Counted from the first letter of the stretch, positions 37,059 through 46,674 are shown. The stretch is DNA of 64,000 nt from Vibrio mangrovi (GCF_024346955.1 NZ_AP024884.1:372001-436000); one strand, 5' to 3'. Numbers and translations: made by a program. The notes: generated by a model from the sequence alone, not told the origin.

Positions 37059-39326
37059 ATGCCTATCTCTCATTCCACAACTCATGCTTCCGGGCATATT
37101 CCTGATTCTCCCCGAAGTATTGCCAGTGACGACTCCTTTTACTCTGCTGATGAGCATCTGTCTGCTGAAGGTGAATGGAATCGGCCTGATCCCGAATTAG
37201 CCCGGTTAGCCGAAACAACAGGACAGAATCATGTCTCCCGGACACAACTGACCCATTATGCTGCTCAGGTTGATATTCCACAGTCACATGAACCGACAGA
37301 AATCCCCCGCTTGCAGGGACAGACATTTCCTTTACAGCGACAGACATTTCCTTTACAGAGACAGACAGTACAAAACGGAGACGGAACGACAAACCATCCG
37401 GCTGCTTTAGAAACCTCATTGCAGGAATGGATGCATTCATCCGATCATGGGGATTGGGCGGGAAGAGAAGCGATCAGTCATCATATCCGGCGTTATCACC
37501 ACCAGCCGACGGAAAACAGAGAACTGTCTCTGGCACATATTGACAGTGGTGGTTCATTACCGGAAGTGTTTCATCTGCTGCCTCCGATTGCCGGAATACG
37601 TATGTCAAACTGTGAATTACAGACGGTTCCCGAAACACTGATGGCTCAGGAAGATATGGAACGTCTGTCGGTTGCTGCTAATGATCTGACGGAACTACCG
37701 TCTTCCATCGATCGGCTGCGCTCTCTGAATGTGTTGATTGCCGAGGAAAACAGGCTCAACCGGTTGCCGGATGAACTTGGTTCTCTGAATCAGTTACAGC
37801 GGTTATATCTGGCAAATAATTTCCTGACAACTGTTCCTGATTCGATGAGCATGATGGAGAGTCTGGAAACACTGGAACTGAACGGGAACCGGCTCGAATC
37901 TCTTCCTGAGGGAATGTTCGGACGGATGCACCAACTGACAATGCTTGATCTTTCGGACAATAGCTTATCGGAAATCCCGGAAAGTATCTGGCGGTTGCCG
38001 CCCGGATGTCATGTCGACCTGAGCGGTAATCCATTATCGCAACATGCATTGCAGGAACTGGAAAACCGGGGATTACAACCGTTATTTGTGATGCCGGAGC
38101 ATTCTGCATCACAGGAAACACTGGCTCAGGCATTGCAGCGGCAGATGCCGGCGCTGGATACCGACGCGCTACAACGCTGGAATACGCTGGCAGAGAGTGA
38201 TCCGCAGACTCAGGGTTTTCAGCAATGGCTGGATCGGCTACCGGAGACGGCTGAGTTCCGTAGTGATGGTGCCCGGGATGTGTTGATGCAGCGTATTTTC
38301 CGTTTACTGGATGCGATGACGGAAGATCCGAATCTGCGTGAAATCTGTTGTCAGTGTGCCGATGATGCGATTGCGACTTGTGAAGACCGGGTCATTCTCG
38401 GTTTAAATGATATGGAACTGGCTCATCTCAACCATCGTGCCAAAACGGAAAACTGGGATAGTGCCCGACTGCTGCACTATGGCAAAGGCATGATGAAGAT
38501 GGAAATGCTCAATGATATTGCCCGGGAAACCAATGCGATGCATACGGCTATTCCATATCTCACACAGCTTGAACGTCTGGCTGGTGATTTCAGTGAAGCC
38601 AGTGATCGTACATACCGGCCGCCACCCATGGATATTTATTATCCGGTAATGATCGAAGCCAGAGCCGAACGAGCCCTGAGAACGATCGAGCAGATCGTGA
38701 AATCGGTCGATGAAGATTATGATGCCGGTCCGTTACCCGGATTATCGGATCCGATTCCCGGACCAGTCGAGCTGGTCGCCGGAATCCGGCTCCGTACTGC
38801 ACGGGCAGAGCAGGCGATTGAACACTTTTTCCAGTTGGGCCGTTCCGATTCTGATTCGGATACAGAAGAGATGGAATATACCGCTGTTGATGAGCGTGAC
38901 CCGGTAACTGATGAGGCTGTGGAAGTAAATCTGGCTTATCAGCTGGTATTAAAAGATCGGCTGGATTTACCGGTTGAAACGCAACAGATGCGTTATGCTG
39001 CGTGTGCCGACCTTTCTCCGCAAGATATTGATCTGGCAGAAGAGCAGATTAATGAACAGATGGAAGATACTTCCCGGCAGCAACTGTATCTGAGTCAGTG
39101 GGAACCGATGCAGGCTTATCTGCAACGGGAACATCATGACGAGTGGCAACAGCTCAATGATGATTTTTCCGGGCAAATGGAGGCGCTGTTTAATGACGGT
39201 CCGGCTCCGGGAGAAAAAGAAGGTGAATGGAAAGTGCGTCTGGAGCAGGTCAGTTCCGGACGGGAAAGTGCAATTGCGGCATTTTATCAGCGTCATACGG
39301 CAACATTACTGGGGATGAGTGAATAG
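37059..39326 (+). CDS. LRR-NEL (IpaH/SspH-type) E3 ubiquitin ligase effector
   Basis: A 755-residue type III effector. Residues 1 to about 180 are polar and Ser/His/Gln-rich, with two tandem QTFPLQR heptapeptides (88-101) encoded by a 21-base repeat. About seven leucine-rich repeats fill 190-345 (for example LQRLYLANNFLTTVPDSM, LETLELNGNRLESLPEGM). The C-terminal domain is the novel E3 ligase fold: catalytic Cys441 in ATCEDRVILGLND forms the CxD motif with Asp443. NEL enzymes transfer ubiquitin to host proteins chosen by the LRR. No hrp box was found upstream, and no clear ribosome site. Three bases separate it from the next chaperone gene. Confidence 0.92.
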   Translation: MPISHSTTHASGHIPDSPRSIASDDSFYSADEHLSAEGEWNRPDPELARLAETTGQNHVSRTQLTHYAAQVDIPQSHEPTEIPRLQGQTFPLQRQTFPLQRQTVQNGDGTTNHPAALETSLQEWMHSSDHGDWAGREAISHHIRRYHHQPTENRELSLAHIDSGGSLPEVFHLLPPIAGIRMSNCELQTVPETLMAQEDMERLSVAANDLTELPSSIDRLRSLNVLIAEENRLNRLPDELGSLNQLQRLYLANNFLTTVPDSMSMMESLETLELNGNRLESLPEGMFGRMHQLTMLDLSDNSLSEIPESIWRLPPGCHVDLSGNPLSQHALQELENRGLQPLFVMPEHSASQETLAQALQRQMPALDTDALQRWNTLAESDPQTQGFQQWLDRLPETAEFRSDGARDVLMQRIFRLLDAMTEDPNLREICCQCADDAIATCEDRVILGLNDMELAHLNHRAKTENWDSARLLHYGKGMMKMEMLNDIARETNAMHTAIPYLTQLERLAGDFSEASDRTYRPPPMDIYYPVMIEARAERALRTIEQIVKSVDEDYDAGPLPGLSDPIPGPVELVAGIRLRTARAEQAIEHFFQLGRSDSDSDTEEMEYTAVDERDPVTDEAVEVNLAYQLVLKDRLDLPVETQQMRYAACADLSPQDIDLAEEQINEQMEDTSRQQLYLSQWEPMQAYLQREHHDEWQQLNDDFSGQMEALFNDGPAPGEKEGEWKVRLEQVSSGRESAIAAFYQRHTATLLGMSE

Positions 39327-39329
39327 ATC

Positions 39330-39812
39330 ATGTTACATCATCAGCAGATACGCAGCATGATTGAACGTCAGCTGTCTCATCCCGGCCTGTTTGATTCAAG
39401 CGGTAAAGCCTGTTATCAGAACCCGGATGGTCACGGCTGTTTTTTGTGGATTCCTGAAGGAGAGCCGGTTATTTATATTTATGGCTGTCTGCTTGATATC
39501 GAACCCAGAGTTGACGGACAGTTGCTGGCTCATGCATTAGCACTCAATCTTGAACGGGAAATGAGTGGTTCAGGGGCGATTGCGCTGAATACGCAGACTC
39601 ACCAACTGGTTTTCCGGATGACTTATCCGGTGCAGAGGGATACGAATATCACACCGCTGATCACGCAGTTTCTGAACCGGCTGGTACAACTACGTCAGGA
39701 ATTGCAACAAGGCAGAGGCGGGCGTGGAAAACCTTCTTCCGGCAGAGAGCGACAGACTGTTCCGGTATTTTTACAATCCGGCTCTTTGGCATGGTTGCAC
39801 CAGACTGACTGA
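39330..39812 (+). CDS. Type III effector chaperone of the LRR-NEL gene
   Basis: A 160-residue protein with CesT-like order: an N-terminal helix (QIRSMIERQLSHPGLF), beta strands (GHGCFLWIPEGEPVIYIYGCLL), a helix (DGQLLAHALALNLEREM), further strands (QTHQLVFRMTYPV) and a C-terminal helix (LITQFLNRLVQLRQELQQ). A basic Gly/Arg tail follows. It begins three bases after the NEL gene stop, so it is co-translated and probably dedicated to that effector. It shows no obvious close similarity to the 126-residue chaperone upstream beyond the fold pattern. Confidence 0.72.
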   Translation: MLHHQQIRSMIERQLSHPGLFDSSGKACYQNPDGHGCFLWIPEGEPVIYIYGCLLDIEPRVDGQLLAHALALNLEREMSGSGAIALNTQTHQLVFRMTYPVQRDTNITPLITQFLNRLVQLRQELQQGRGGRGKPSSGRERQTVPVFLQSGSLAWLHQTD

Positions 39813-39816
39813 TGGT

Positions 39817-40746
39817 TCATGAGCCGAATCGCAGCGTATCAGTCAGTTGCCGGGTAATTTCATCAATAAATACCCGGAGGCGGGCAGGCATATAGTTGGT
39901 CTGGGCATACTGCATCACAATCGCGCCGTGATAACTGCTTTTGATCGTCCAGTCCGGTAATAAGCGGACAATCTCACCGTTTGCCAGTGCTTCCCGTACT
40001 ACAAAATCATGAAAAATACCGATTCCCAGCCCATGTTTGACACCATTAAGCCGCATTTGGGAATGGTTGACGGCATAGCGTCCGGTGACGCTTATCGTAT
40101 GTGTTTCCCGTTCATGCATAAACGTCCAGATATTGTCTTTATTGTGCTCGGCAAGGTAGAGGCAGTCGTGGTGTTTCAGCTCAACCGGGTGGCAGGGTTT
40201 GCCACGTTCAGCCAGATAAGCCGGGCTGGCACACAAAACCAGATTGGTTTTACCAATCTCTTTCATCACCAGATTTTCATCCGGTTTATCGGTTAAACGA
40301 ATTGCAATATCGATATTGTTTTTAAACAGATCGATGTGTCCGTCCACAGAGCGCAGACGGAGCTGAATATCCGGATACTGTTTGAGAAAAGGAACCACCA
40401 GTGGTTGCAGCACTGAATTCAGAAATGCTTCCGGAGCGGCGACAGTTAGCGTACCGGAAGGGTGGATATGTTCTGAGGTTGAGAGATCGACGGCTTGCTG
40501 GGCTGCTTTCATCATCACCAGACACTGGTCATAAATCTGCTGACCAGACGGCGTAATCACCAGTTTTCGTGTCGTTCTTTCCAGCAGTTTGACATGCAGG
40601 GACTGCTCCAGTCTGGTGACCAGTTTACTCAGTGCTGACGGCGTTACGCCCAGTTTACCGGCCGCAGCAGTAAAGCTGCCTTCGTTCACAATCAGAATAA
40701 AGGTGGCCAGATCCGGCAGTAAGCTGATTAGTTGTGTCTGAAGCAT
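39817..40746 (-). CDS. LysR-family transcriptional regulator
   Basis: A 309-residue LysR regulator. The N-terminal helix-turn-helix reads NEGSFTAAAGKLGVTPSALSKLVTRLEQSLHVKLLERTTRKLVIT. The remainder is the two-lobed substrate-binding domain (VVPFLKQYPDIQLRLRSVDGHIDLFKNNIDIAIRL). It belongs to the large CrgA/AaeR-like group whose ligands are diverse. It ends four bases from the chaperone gene on the other strand and is divergent from prephenate dehydratase, 190 bases away. The target is unknown. Confidence 0.92.
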   Translation of the reverse strand: MLQTQLISLLPDLATFILIVNEGSFTAAAGKLGVTPSALSKLVTRLEQSLHVKLLERTTRKLVITPSGQQIYDQCLVMMKAAQQAVDLSTSEHIHPSGTLTVAAPEAFLNSVLQPLVVPFLKQYPDIQLRLRSVDGHIDLFKNNIDIAIRLTDKPDENLVMKEIGKTNLVLCASPAYLAERGKPCHPVELKHHDCLYLAEHNKDNIWTFMHERETHTISVTGRYAVNHSQMRLNGVKHGLGIGIFHDFVVREALANGEIVRLLPDWTIKSSYHGAIVMQYAQTNYMPARLRVFIDEITRQLTDTLRFGS

Positions 40747-40801
40747 CGAAATTGGTTATCTCATCAAAAAGTTTCTGCGCCTATCATACCGGAGATAAAA
40801 C

Positions 40802-40830
40802 AATATACCTAAATGACTTCAGGATGCGGC
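40802..40830. repeat. Dispersed short repeat, copy 1
   Basis: AATATACCTAAATGACTTC continues with AGGATGCGGC. It aligns with 56725-56752 in most positions (AATATACCC.AGACTTCAAGATGCTGC). Both copies lie in intergenic DNA. The pattern resembles a short dispersed repeat I associate with Vibrio intergenic regions. Confidence 0.45.
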
Positions 40831-40933
40831 TTCTTACGATTGATCTGGCAGCAGCGCGACGTGATCGGTTATAAGTCGGTGAGCCTTTTATGCTAGACTG
40901 CCGTTTGCTTATTAACATGTAGATAAATTCGGG

Positions 40934-41773
40934 ATGGTCATGAAAAAAATCGCGACACTGGGGCCGGCGGGAACATTTTCAGAAACGGCGACTCTTCAAT
41001 ATATCGCCGTACAGCAGGAGCAATACGCTCTGGAATATTTCCCGTCGATCGAACGGGCGCTTGATGCTGTCGGTACACTTTGTGATATTGGTGTGTTGCC
41101 GATTGAAAACTTTTCGGAAGGTTTTATTCCTTCGGTACTCGATCAACTGATTCATGCGGAGTTAAAAGTCATCGGTGAGGTGATTTTACCGATTCGTTTC
41201 TCTTGCATCAGTACTGCTGAACTTTCTACAGTTGAACAACTGTTTGTTCAGTTTGTCGCCAAAGGGCAGTGCAGCCGTTTTATCGAATCTCTGGGTGATA
41301 TCCGGATTGTTTTAACCGAGAGTAATACTGAATCGCTGGTGCGAGCCGGTGAAGCTTCACAGGCCAGTGCCGCCATTGTTCCGGCTGATGTCAGTCATGG
41401 TGACTTTGCAGCGGTGGTTGAAAATGTCAATGATTACGAAAACAATCAGACTCGTTTTCTGGTCTTTGCGGCACAGGACTATCCGGAGTCTTATCATCCG
41501 GAAGGTGCATATAAAACCAGCCTGATTGTTGTCGATGAGCACGATCATCCCGGTTTTCTCGGCGAGATTCTGACTTCCTTTTCCCGGCGGAAAATTAATC
41601 TGACGTCGATTATCTCAAGGCCAACCTGTACTCACTTCGGCAAGTATCATTTCTTCATCGATCTGGACGGACATATCCGTGATGATGAAGTTGCTGCTGC
41701 GCTGGCAGAAATTGGTGAGATCAGCAGAGTGAAATACCTGGGATCTTATCTGAAAGCCGGTGCCGAAGAATAA
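40934..41773 (+). CDS. pheA: Prephenate dehydratase with C-terminal ACT domain
   Basis: A 279-residue monofunctional prephenate dehydratase, the step from prephenate to phenylpyruvate in phenylalanine synthesis. KIATLGPAGTFSETA opens the catalytic domain, and VLPIENFSEGFIPSVLDQL and the NQTRFLVFA segment close it (families usually have TRF). The ACT domain (TSLIVVDEHDHPGFLGEILTSFSRRKINLTSIISRP) gives phenylalanine feedback. It lacks the chorismate-mutase domain of the enteric-type PheA, so it may be a second, specialised copy. ATG at 40940 is an alternative start two codons on. Confidence 0.88.
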   Translation: MVMKKIATLGPAGTFSETATLQYIAVQQEQYALEYFPSIERALDAVGTLCDIGVLPIENFSEGFIPSVLDQLIHAELKVIGEVILPIRFSCISTAELSTVEQLFVQFVAKGQCSRFIESLGDIRIVLTESNTESLVRAGEASQASAAIVPADVSHGDFAAVVENVNDYENNQTRFLVFAAQDYPESYHPEGAYKTSLIVVDEHDHPGFLGEILTSFSRRKINLTSIISRPTCTHFGKYHFFIDLDGHIRDDEVAAALAEIGEISRVKYLGSYLKAGAEE

Positions 41774-41881
41774 TATCAGTCAAAGTAATGAAACGATCAG
41801 ATAATGGCTGCGATAGGTATAATTATAAAATCAGGGCCTTACTGTCACGTAAAGCCCTGTGTGTCGTCCGCCTTGTCAGAT

Positions 41882-42361
41882 TTAATGGAATATCCGACGG
41901 CTGAAATTACATGACTTACTGTTGCTCATCAGTTGTTCGAATGCGGTTTTATCCAGTTTCAGCAACGTTTCGTGGTCACCGGCTTCCAGATAAACATCAT
42001 CCAGATCAGCAAGAGAAGTATCACAAACGACCGACATGTGGTAAGCACTTCCGACAGGAGGTATAGCGCCGTTTTCGCAGTCGCGGAATAGCTGATAGAC
42101 TTCCTGTTCTTTCACCAAATGATAGCTTGCCTGTAACTCTTCATTGAGGGCTGCCAGACTGATCTTTTTGTTGGAAGGAAGTACAGCCATTAAATGCCGT
42201 CCTTCGTGATCTTCCAGAATGATCCCTTTGGCCAGGCTCATTGGAGGTACATTCGCCGTCACTGCACTGTGCAGTGAACTCTGGCTGTGGCTATGATTGA
42301 GTGTCTGATAAGGAATATGGTGCTCAGTCAGATAATGCTCTAATCGAGTTGCAATGGTCAT
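41882..42361 (-). CDS. YbaK/ProX-family aminoacyl-tRNA deacylase
   Basis: A 159-residue YbaK/EbsC-like protein. The family core is seen as LAKGIILEDHEGRHLMAVLPSNKKISLAALNEEL, with the catalytic lysine in LAKGI, and GAIPPVGSAYHMSVVCDTSLAD. Members hydrolyse mischarged tRNA in trans or act as small-molecule ester hydrolases; which one applies here is not clear. It stands alone, divergent from pheA by convergent orientation. Length is standard for the family. Confidence 0.85.
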   Translation of the reverse strand: MTIATRLEHYLTEHHIPYQTLNHSHSQSSLHSAVTANVPPMSLAKGIILEDHEGRHLMAVLPSNKKISLAALNEELQASYHLVKEQEVYQLFRDCENGAIPPVGSAYHMSVVCDTSLADLDDVYLEAGDHETLLKLDKTAFEQLMSNSKSCNFSRRIFH

Positions 42362-42488
42362 ACGAACCTCCGCATGCTACATACTCTTCTTGAGTATAGC
42401 GGAAGAGTCACCAATATACCTGAATGTTACCTGAAGGAGTCCTGCTCCGCGATCAAACCCGTTCAGACTGAACGCAGCTCGACCGTGA

Positions 42489-44282
42489 CTAACGATTCAG
42501 AATCCCCAGCATTTTTAATTTACGGTAAATCGTATTACGGCTGATACCCAGCAGCCGGGAAGTCTGGCTAATGTTTCCCTGAGTGGCCTGATAAGTCTGT
42601 AGCAACCGGCTTTCTACCGTGGTTTTTAAATCCGGAACATGCTGTTCTTCCCGCCCGGAATTTTCTACCGGTTGCCGGTGATCGTTCTCAAGTGGCGGAG
42701 ATTGTGCCATCAAAGATTTCACGACATGGCCGGGAATGTGCGCCAGCTTCAGCCGGGGCTCGTCACTGGCGAGCAGTGAAGCAACTTTGAGCATATTGTC
42801 TAGCTCACGGATATTGCCCGGCCAGGTGTAAGATTGCAGGACACTGAGGAGTTGTGGGCAGATTTGCTGCTGACTCAGGCGATATTTGTGATGGATATGT
42901 TCGATCAGCCGGGCTTTATCCAACCGTTCCCGTAGCGCCGGGAGTTCGATTAGCAGTCCGTTCAGACGGTAGTAGAGATCCTGACGGAACCGGCCGGATT
43001 CCACCTCTGCGGTTAAGTTTTTATGGGTCGCAGCAATGACCTGAATATCAACCCGCTCAGTCTGGTTTGAACCGACCGGGATGACTTCTTTTTCCTGTAA
43101 GACATGCAGTAAACGGCACTGGGCATCGAGCGGCATATCAGCGATTTCATCCAGAAACAGAATCCCCTGATTCGCCTGACGGATTTTACCCTGATAGCCT
43201 TTAGGGCTGGCTCCGGTGAACGCGCCGGCAACATAGCCGAATAGTTCTGATTCAAGCAGCTCTTTGGGAATCGCGCCACAATTGACGATGACTAACGGAC
43301 GATGTTTGCGTGAGCTGTGTTGATGCAGAGCTTTGACAAACTCATTCTTACCGACGCCGGTTTCTCCCAGAATCAACAACGGAATATCTTTATCAATGAG
43401 TTTATTGGCCTGTTGCCATGCCTGTTCAATCCGGTGATCACCGAAATGGAGCTCACAGGACGCAGAAAAAGCACTGGATTTTTTTCTTGCTGGCAGAAGT
43501 GTGTGTTTTTCAAAAACCAGCTCACGGTTTTGTTCCTGAAGCAGATGATCGACTGACAGGCCAATAATACTAGGGCGTTCGAGTAACTGAAATGCGATAT
43601 GGTTATGCGCCAGTATCTTGCCTGATTCGTCGGCAACCAATACGCCCTGCCAGCCACTATTGAGCAGGTCTTTTTCACAGGCAAGGTTGATTTTCACAGC
43701 ACTATCGGGAATGTCGCACAGCAGATGATTTTCGACCAGCTGGACCATGTTCTGAACCAGTATCTGGGTTGAGAGATCGTGTTGCTGCTGCTCACTGGTA
43801 ATATCCAGAATACCGATGAGTTCACCATGATGGCTAAAAACCGGACTGGCAGAGCAACTGATGAACTGGTGCTGATGAATATAGTGTTGTTTGCCGATAA
43901 TGGTCAGCGGTCTGGATTCGATAATCGCCGTCCCAATCGCGTTGGTTCCTTTGAGCGTTTCCTGCCAGCAGGCTCCGTTGTCCAGTGCAATCTGTGTCAG
44001 ACGCTCTTTAAAGCGCGGCTGTCCCCAACTTGCCAGAATTACCCCATCTTTATCGGTCAGGATCAGGCGACTGTCGCTATGGGCAAACATTTGATTGAAC
44101 AGGGGAACTGCGTAGGTTTCTACCGCCTGAATCAGAGGATTGACAGACCATTTTCGTTCTTTCAGCTCAGCCCGGGACATCATGAAATGTTCGGGAAGCC
44201 GACGTTGTTTTAAACCAGCCTGACTACATCTGTCCCAGGATGATGTCAGCCAGTCTCCGGCAGGAAATTGGACATGTTGCAT
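42489..44282 (-). CDS. AcoR-like sigma-54 activator of the aldehyde dehydrogenase gene
   Basis: A 597-residue enhancer-binding protein. The N-terminal half holds a GAF-like sensor (residues about 55-200, with GACWQETLKGTNAIGTAI) and a PAS-like segment. The AAA+ domain has Walker A GETGVGKNEF, the sigma-54 contact loop GAFTGA, Walker B GILFLDEI and the R-finger region WPGNIRELDNM. The C-terminal Fis-type helix-turn-helix is LLQTYQATQGNISQTSRLLGISRNTIYRKLK. AcoR-type activators respond to acetoin, ethanol or acetaldehyde. It is divergent from an aldehyde dehydrogenase gene with a sigma-54 promoter, its evident target. Confidence 0.93.
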   Translation of the reverse strand: MQHVQFPAGDWLTSSWDRCSQAGLKQRRLPEHFMMSRAELKERKWSVNPLIQAVETYAVPLFNQMFAHSDSRLILTDKDGVILASWGQPRFKERLTQIALDNGACWQETLKGTNAIGTAIIESRPLTIIGKQHYIHQHQFISCSASPVFSHHGELIGILDITSEQQQHDLSTQILVQNMVQLVENHLLCDIPDSAVKINLACEKDLLNSGWQGVLVADESGKILAHNHIAFQLLERPSIIGLSVDHLLQEQNRELVFEKHTLLPARKKSSAFSASCELHFGDHRIEQAWQQANKLIDKDIPLLILGETGVGKNEFVKALHQHSSRKHRPLVIVNCGAIPKELLESELFGYVAGAFTGASPKGYQGKIRQANQGILFLDEIADMPLDAQCRLLHVLQEKEVIPVGSNQTERVDIQVIAATHKNLTAEVESGRFRQDLYYRLNGLLIELPALRERLDKARLIEHIHHKYRLSQQQICPQLLSVLQSYTWPGNIRELDNMLKVASLLASDEPRLKLAHIPGHVVKSLMAQSPPLENDHRQPVENSGREEQHVPDLKTTVESRLLQTYQATQGNISQTSRLLGISRNTIYRKLKMLGILNR

Positions 44283-44309
44283 GGTTGTTCCACTCTTTCA
44301 CATGAACAG

Positions 44310-44326
44310 TGTGCCATTCTGGAACA
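44310..44326. promoter_or_regulatory. Candidate activator site in the ALDH promoter
   Basis: TGTGCCATTCTGGAACA is an imperfect inverted repeat (TGT.CCA/TGG.ACA) about 110 bases upstream of the sigma-54 promoter, a normal distance for an enhancer. It probably binds the adjacent AcoR-like protein. Confidence 0.45.
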
Positions 44327-44401
44327 CTTGAACAATCTGGAGAGAATCATCGGGTTATCCCGACCCCATTGATTAGAATTGTTATTGTTTGTTAATCATA
44401 A

Positions 44402-44419
44402 TGTTACACCATGGTAACA
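44402..44419. promoter_or_regulatory. 18-bp palindrome near the ALDH promoter
   Basis: TGTTACACCATGGTAACA is a perfect palindrome ending 16 bases before the -24 element. It is a second candidate binding site for the AcoR-like activator or another regulator. Confidence 0.5.
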
Positions 44420-44435
44420 ACAAGGTTTTCTACTC

Positions 44436-44450
44436 TGGCCTGTGATTTGC
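44436..44450 (+). promoter_or_regulatory. Sigma-54 promoter of the aldehyde dehydrogenase gene
   Basis: TGGCCTG-TGAT-TTGC fits the -24/-12 consensus, with GG and GC at the required 12-base spacing. It lies about 107 bases before the ATG. Confidence 0.8.
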
Positions 44451-44556
44451 GTTACACAGAAAAATAACAGGAGAAAAACAACTCCTGAACAATGCAATAA
44501 GAAACAACAGCATATACCCAAAATAAACGTGAAACACAAGCCAGAAGGAACGACAT

Positions 44557-46077
44557 ATGATTTATGCTCAACCCGGAACTGAAGGTGCAATTGTCAACTT
44601 TAAGTCACATTACGATAACTATATTGGCGGTCAGTGGGTTAAACCGGTTGGCGGAACCTACTTTGAAAATATCTCTCCGGTGAACGGAAAGCCTTACTGC
44701 CAGGTTGCACGTTCAGCAGAAGCGGATATCAACCTTGCTTTGGATGCGGCGCATGAAATTCGTGCGCAGTGGGCTGCGACTCCGGTAGCTGAACGCTCCA
44801 ACATTTTACTGAAAATTGCGGACCGCATCGAAGCTCATCTTGAAGAGCTGGCGGTTGCTGAAGCGTGGGAAAACGGAAAACCGGTTCGTGAAACACTGGC
44901 GGCGGATCTGCCGCTGGTGGTGGATCATTTCCGTTATTTTGCCGGTTGTATCCGCGCTCAGGAAGGATCAGCTGCAGAGCTGGACGCCACGACGGCAAGC
45001 TATCATTTCCCGGAACCGATCGGCGTGGTGGGGCAGATCATTCCGTGGAATTTCCCGATGCTGATGGCTGCCTGGAAACTGGCGCCGGCTCTGGCGGCTG
45101 GTTGTTGTGTGGTATTAAAACCTGCAGAACAGACACCAACGTCTATACTGGTACTGATGGAGAAAATAGGCGACCTCCTTCCCCCGGGTGTCGTGAATGT
45201 AGTCAATGGATATGGCGCGGAAGCCGGACAGGCGCTGGCGGTCAGTAACCGGATTGCAAAACTGGCCTTTACCGGTTCAACTCAGGTGGGTAATCATATT
45301 CTGAAATGTGCAGCCGACAATCTGATTCCGTCCACGGTTGAACTGGGCGGGAAGTCACCGAATATCTATTTCTCCGATATTTTCGATTATGAAGATGAGT
45401 ACCTGGATAAATGTGTTGAAGGCATCCTGCTGGGATTCTTCAATCAGGGCGAAGTGTGTACCTGTCCGTCCCGGGTGCTGGTGCATGAATCGGTCTACGA
45501 ACGGTTTATCGCCAAGGTGGTCGAGCGGGCGAAGACCATTAAGCAGGGAAATCCGCTGGATACCGAAACTCAGGTCGGTTCACAGGTTTCACAGGAGCAG
45601 TTCGATAAGATCCTGAGCTATCTTGAGATCGGTCGTAATGAAGGTGCTGAAGTGTTGTGTGGCGGGGAAGTTTCTCAACAGAGCGGTGATATGGCGAATG
45701 GTTACTATATTCAGCCGACTATGCTGTTTGGTCACAACAAAATGCGGGTGTTTCAGGAAGAGATTTTTGGCCCTGTGATTGCGATTACCACCTTCAAAGA
45801 TGAAGCTGAAGCGCTGGCGATTGCTAATGATACCGAATATGGTCTGGGTGCCGGTGTGTGGACTCGCGATACCAATCTGGCGTACCGCATGGCACGTCAT
45901 ATTGAAGCCGGCCGGGTGTGGGTCAACTGTTACCACGCGTATCCGGCACATGCCGCATTCGGTGGGTATAAAAAATCAGGCATTGGCCGGGAAACACACA
46001 AAATGATGCTCGGTCACTATCAGAATACGAAGAATGTACTGGTGAGTTACAGTACCAACCCGCTGGGATTCTTCTAA
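44557..46077 (+). CDS. NAD(P)-dependent aldehyde dehydrogenase (acetaldehyde/ExaC type)
   Basis: A 506-residue soluble aldehyde dehydrogenase. Nucleotide-binding features are [23 protein letters not shown] and FTGSTQVG; the general-base glutamate is in VELGGKSPN, and the catalytic cysteine is Cys301 in [11 protein letters not shown]. The C-terminal phrase NPLGFF is typical of the AldB/ExaC subgroup, which oxidises acetaldehyde and other short aldehydes. Transcription depends on a sigma-54 promoter and the divergent AcoR-like activator. A terminator follows, so it is monocistronic. Confidence 0.93.
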   Translation: MIYAQPGTEGAIVNFKSHYDNYIGGQWVKPVGGTYFENISPVNGKPYCQVARSAEADINLALDAAHEIRAQWAATPVAERSNILLKIADRIEAHLEELAVAEAWENGKPVRETLAADLPLVVDHFRYFAGCIRAQEGSAAELDATTASYHFPEPIGVVGQIIPWNFPMLMAAWKLAPALAAGCCVVLKPAEQTPTSILVLMEKIGDLLPPGVVNVVNGYGAEAGQALAVSNRIAKLAFTGSTQVGNHILKCAADNLIPSTVELGGKSPNIYFSDIFDYEDEYLDKCVEGILLGFFNQGEVCTCPSRVLVHESVYERFIAKVVERAKTIKQGNPLDTETQVGSQVSQEQFDKILSYLEIGRNEGAEVLCGGEVSQQSGDMANGYYIQPTMLFGHNKMRVFQEEIFGPVIAITTFKDEAEALAIANDTEYGLGAGVWTRDTNLAYRMARHIEAGRVWVNCYHAYPAHAAFGGYKKSGIGRETHKMMLGHYQNTKNVLVSYSTNPLGFF

Positions 46078-46154
46078 GTTTGGTCCTCCGCTTCACGTAA
46101 GATGTCGTGAAGCCCATTGTGCTGGAATCCATGGAAGGTTCAGCACGCTTACGC

Positions 46155-46184
46155 AGCGCCTCTTGATTTCAGAGGCGCTCTTTT
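46155..46184 (+). terminator. Intrinsic terminator after the aldehyde dehydrogenase
   Basis: AGCGCCTCT (46155-46163) pairs with AGAGGCGCT (46171-46179), followed by CTTTT. Confidence 0.85.
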
Positions 46185-46239
46185 ATTCTGATAGGTTTGT
46201 TGTTTGTCAGGATTTACTAATTAATGATAGATACTGGAG

Positions 46240-46674
46240 TTAGAAAGGATTACCGCCATTGATAGGGATAGATACATTAAACAATCCATCATTAGGTCTG
46301 AAATAATATCCGTTGGCAACAATTTTTACTTGTCCCTGATAACCACTGGCAGTATGTGCTTCAATTGTGCCAAAACCCTCCAGAGCACTTTCCGAGTTTG
46401 GGATTGTACAAAAATGGCTTGTTGCCAGTGCGGGTAAAGTATATGCCTCTCCGAGCGCTGCCATATAATGAAGATCGGATATGTTCGCAGTATATTCTTC
46501 ACCATTATAATTATATAGGTGAACCGTAACATCAGCGGGTACGGCTGAAGTATTTGAAACTGTGAAACATGAGCGGCCTATTGAATCCGTATACCAAGCG
46601 GGAATATTTGCGGTACCTGCGAAAGCCGGAAGAGCGATACAAGATAAAATACTGGAAACGATCAATTTTTTCAT
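46240..46674 (-). CDS. Small secreted protein of unknown function
   Basis: A 144-residue protein with a clear signal peptide (KKLIVSSILSCIALPAFAG). The mature part is beta-rich (SCFTVSNTSAVPADVTVHLYNYNGEEY, GQVKIVANGYYF) with two cysteines, one in GRSCFTV and one in SHFCTIP, which could form a disulphide. The plan recalls small periplasmic or extracellular beta-sandwich proteins. I do not recognise the family. The start at 46674 is the most likely of several in-frame ATGs (46683 is the alternative). It stands alone between the aldehyde dehydrogenase and an NTF2-like gene. Confidence 0.7.
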   Translation of the reverse strand: MKKLIVSSILSCIALPAFAGTANIPAWYTDSIGRSCFTVSNTSAVPADVTVHLYNYNGEEYTANISDLHYMAALGEAYTLPALATSHFCTIPNSESALEGFGTIEAHTASGYQGQVKIVANGYYFRPNDGLFNVSIPINGGNPF

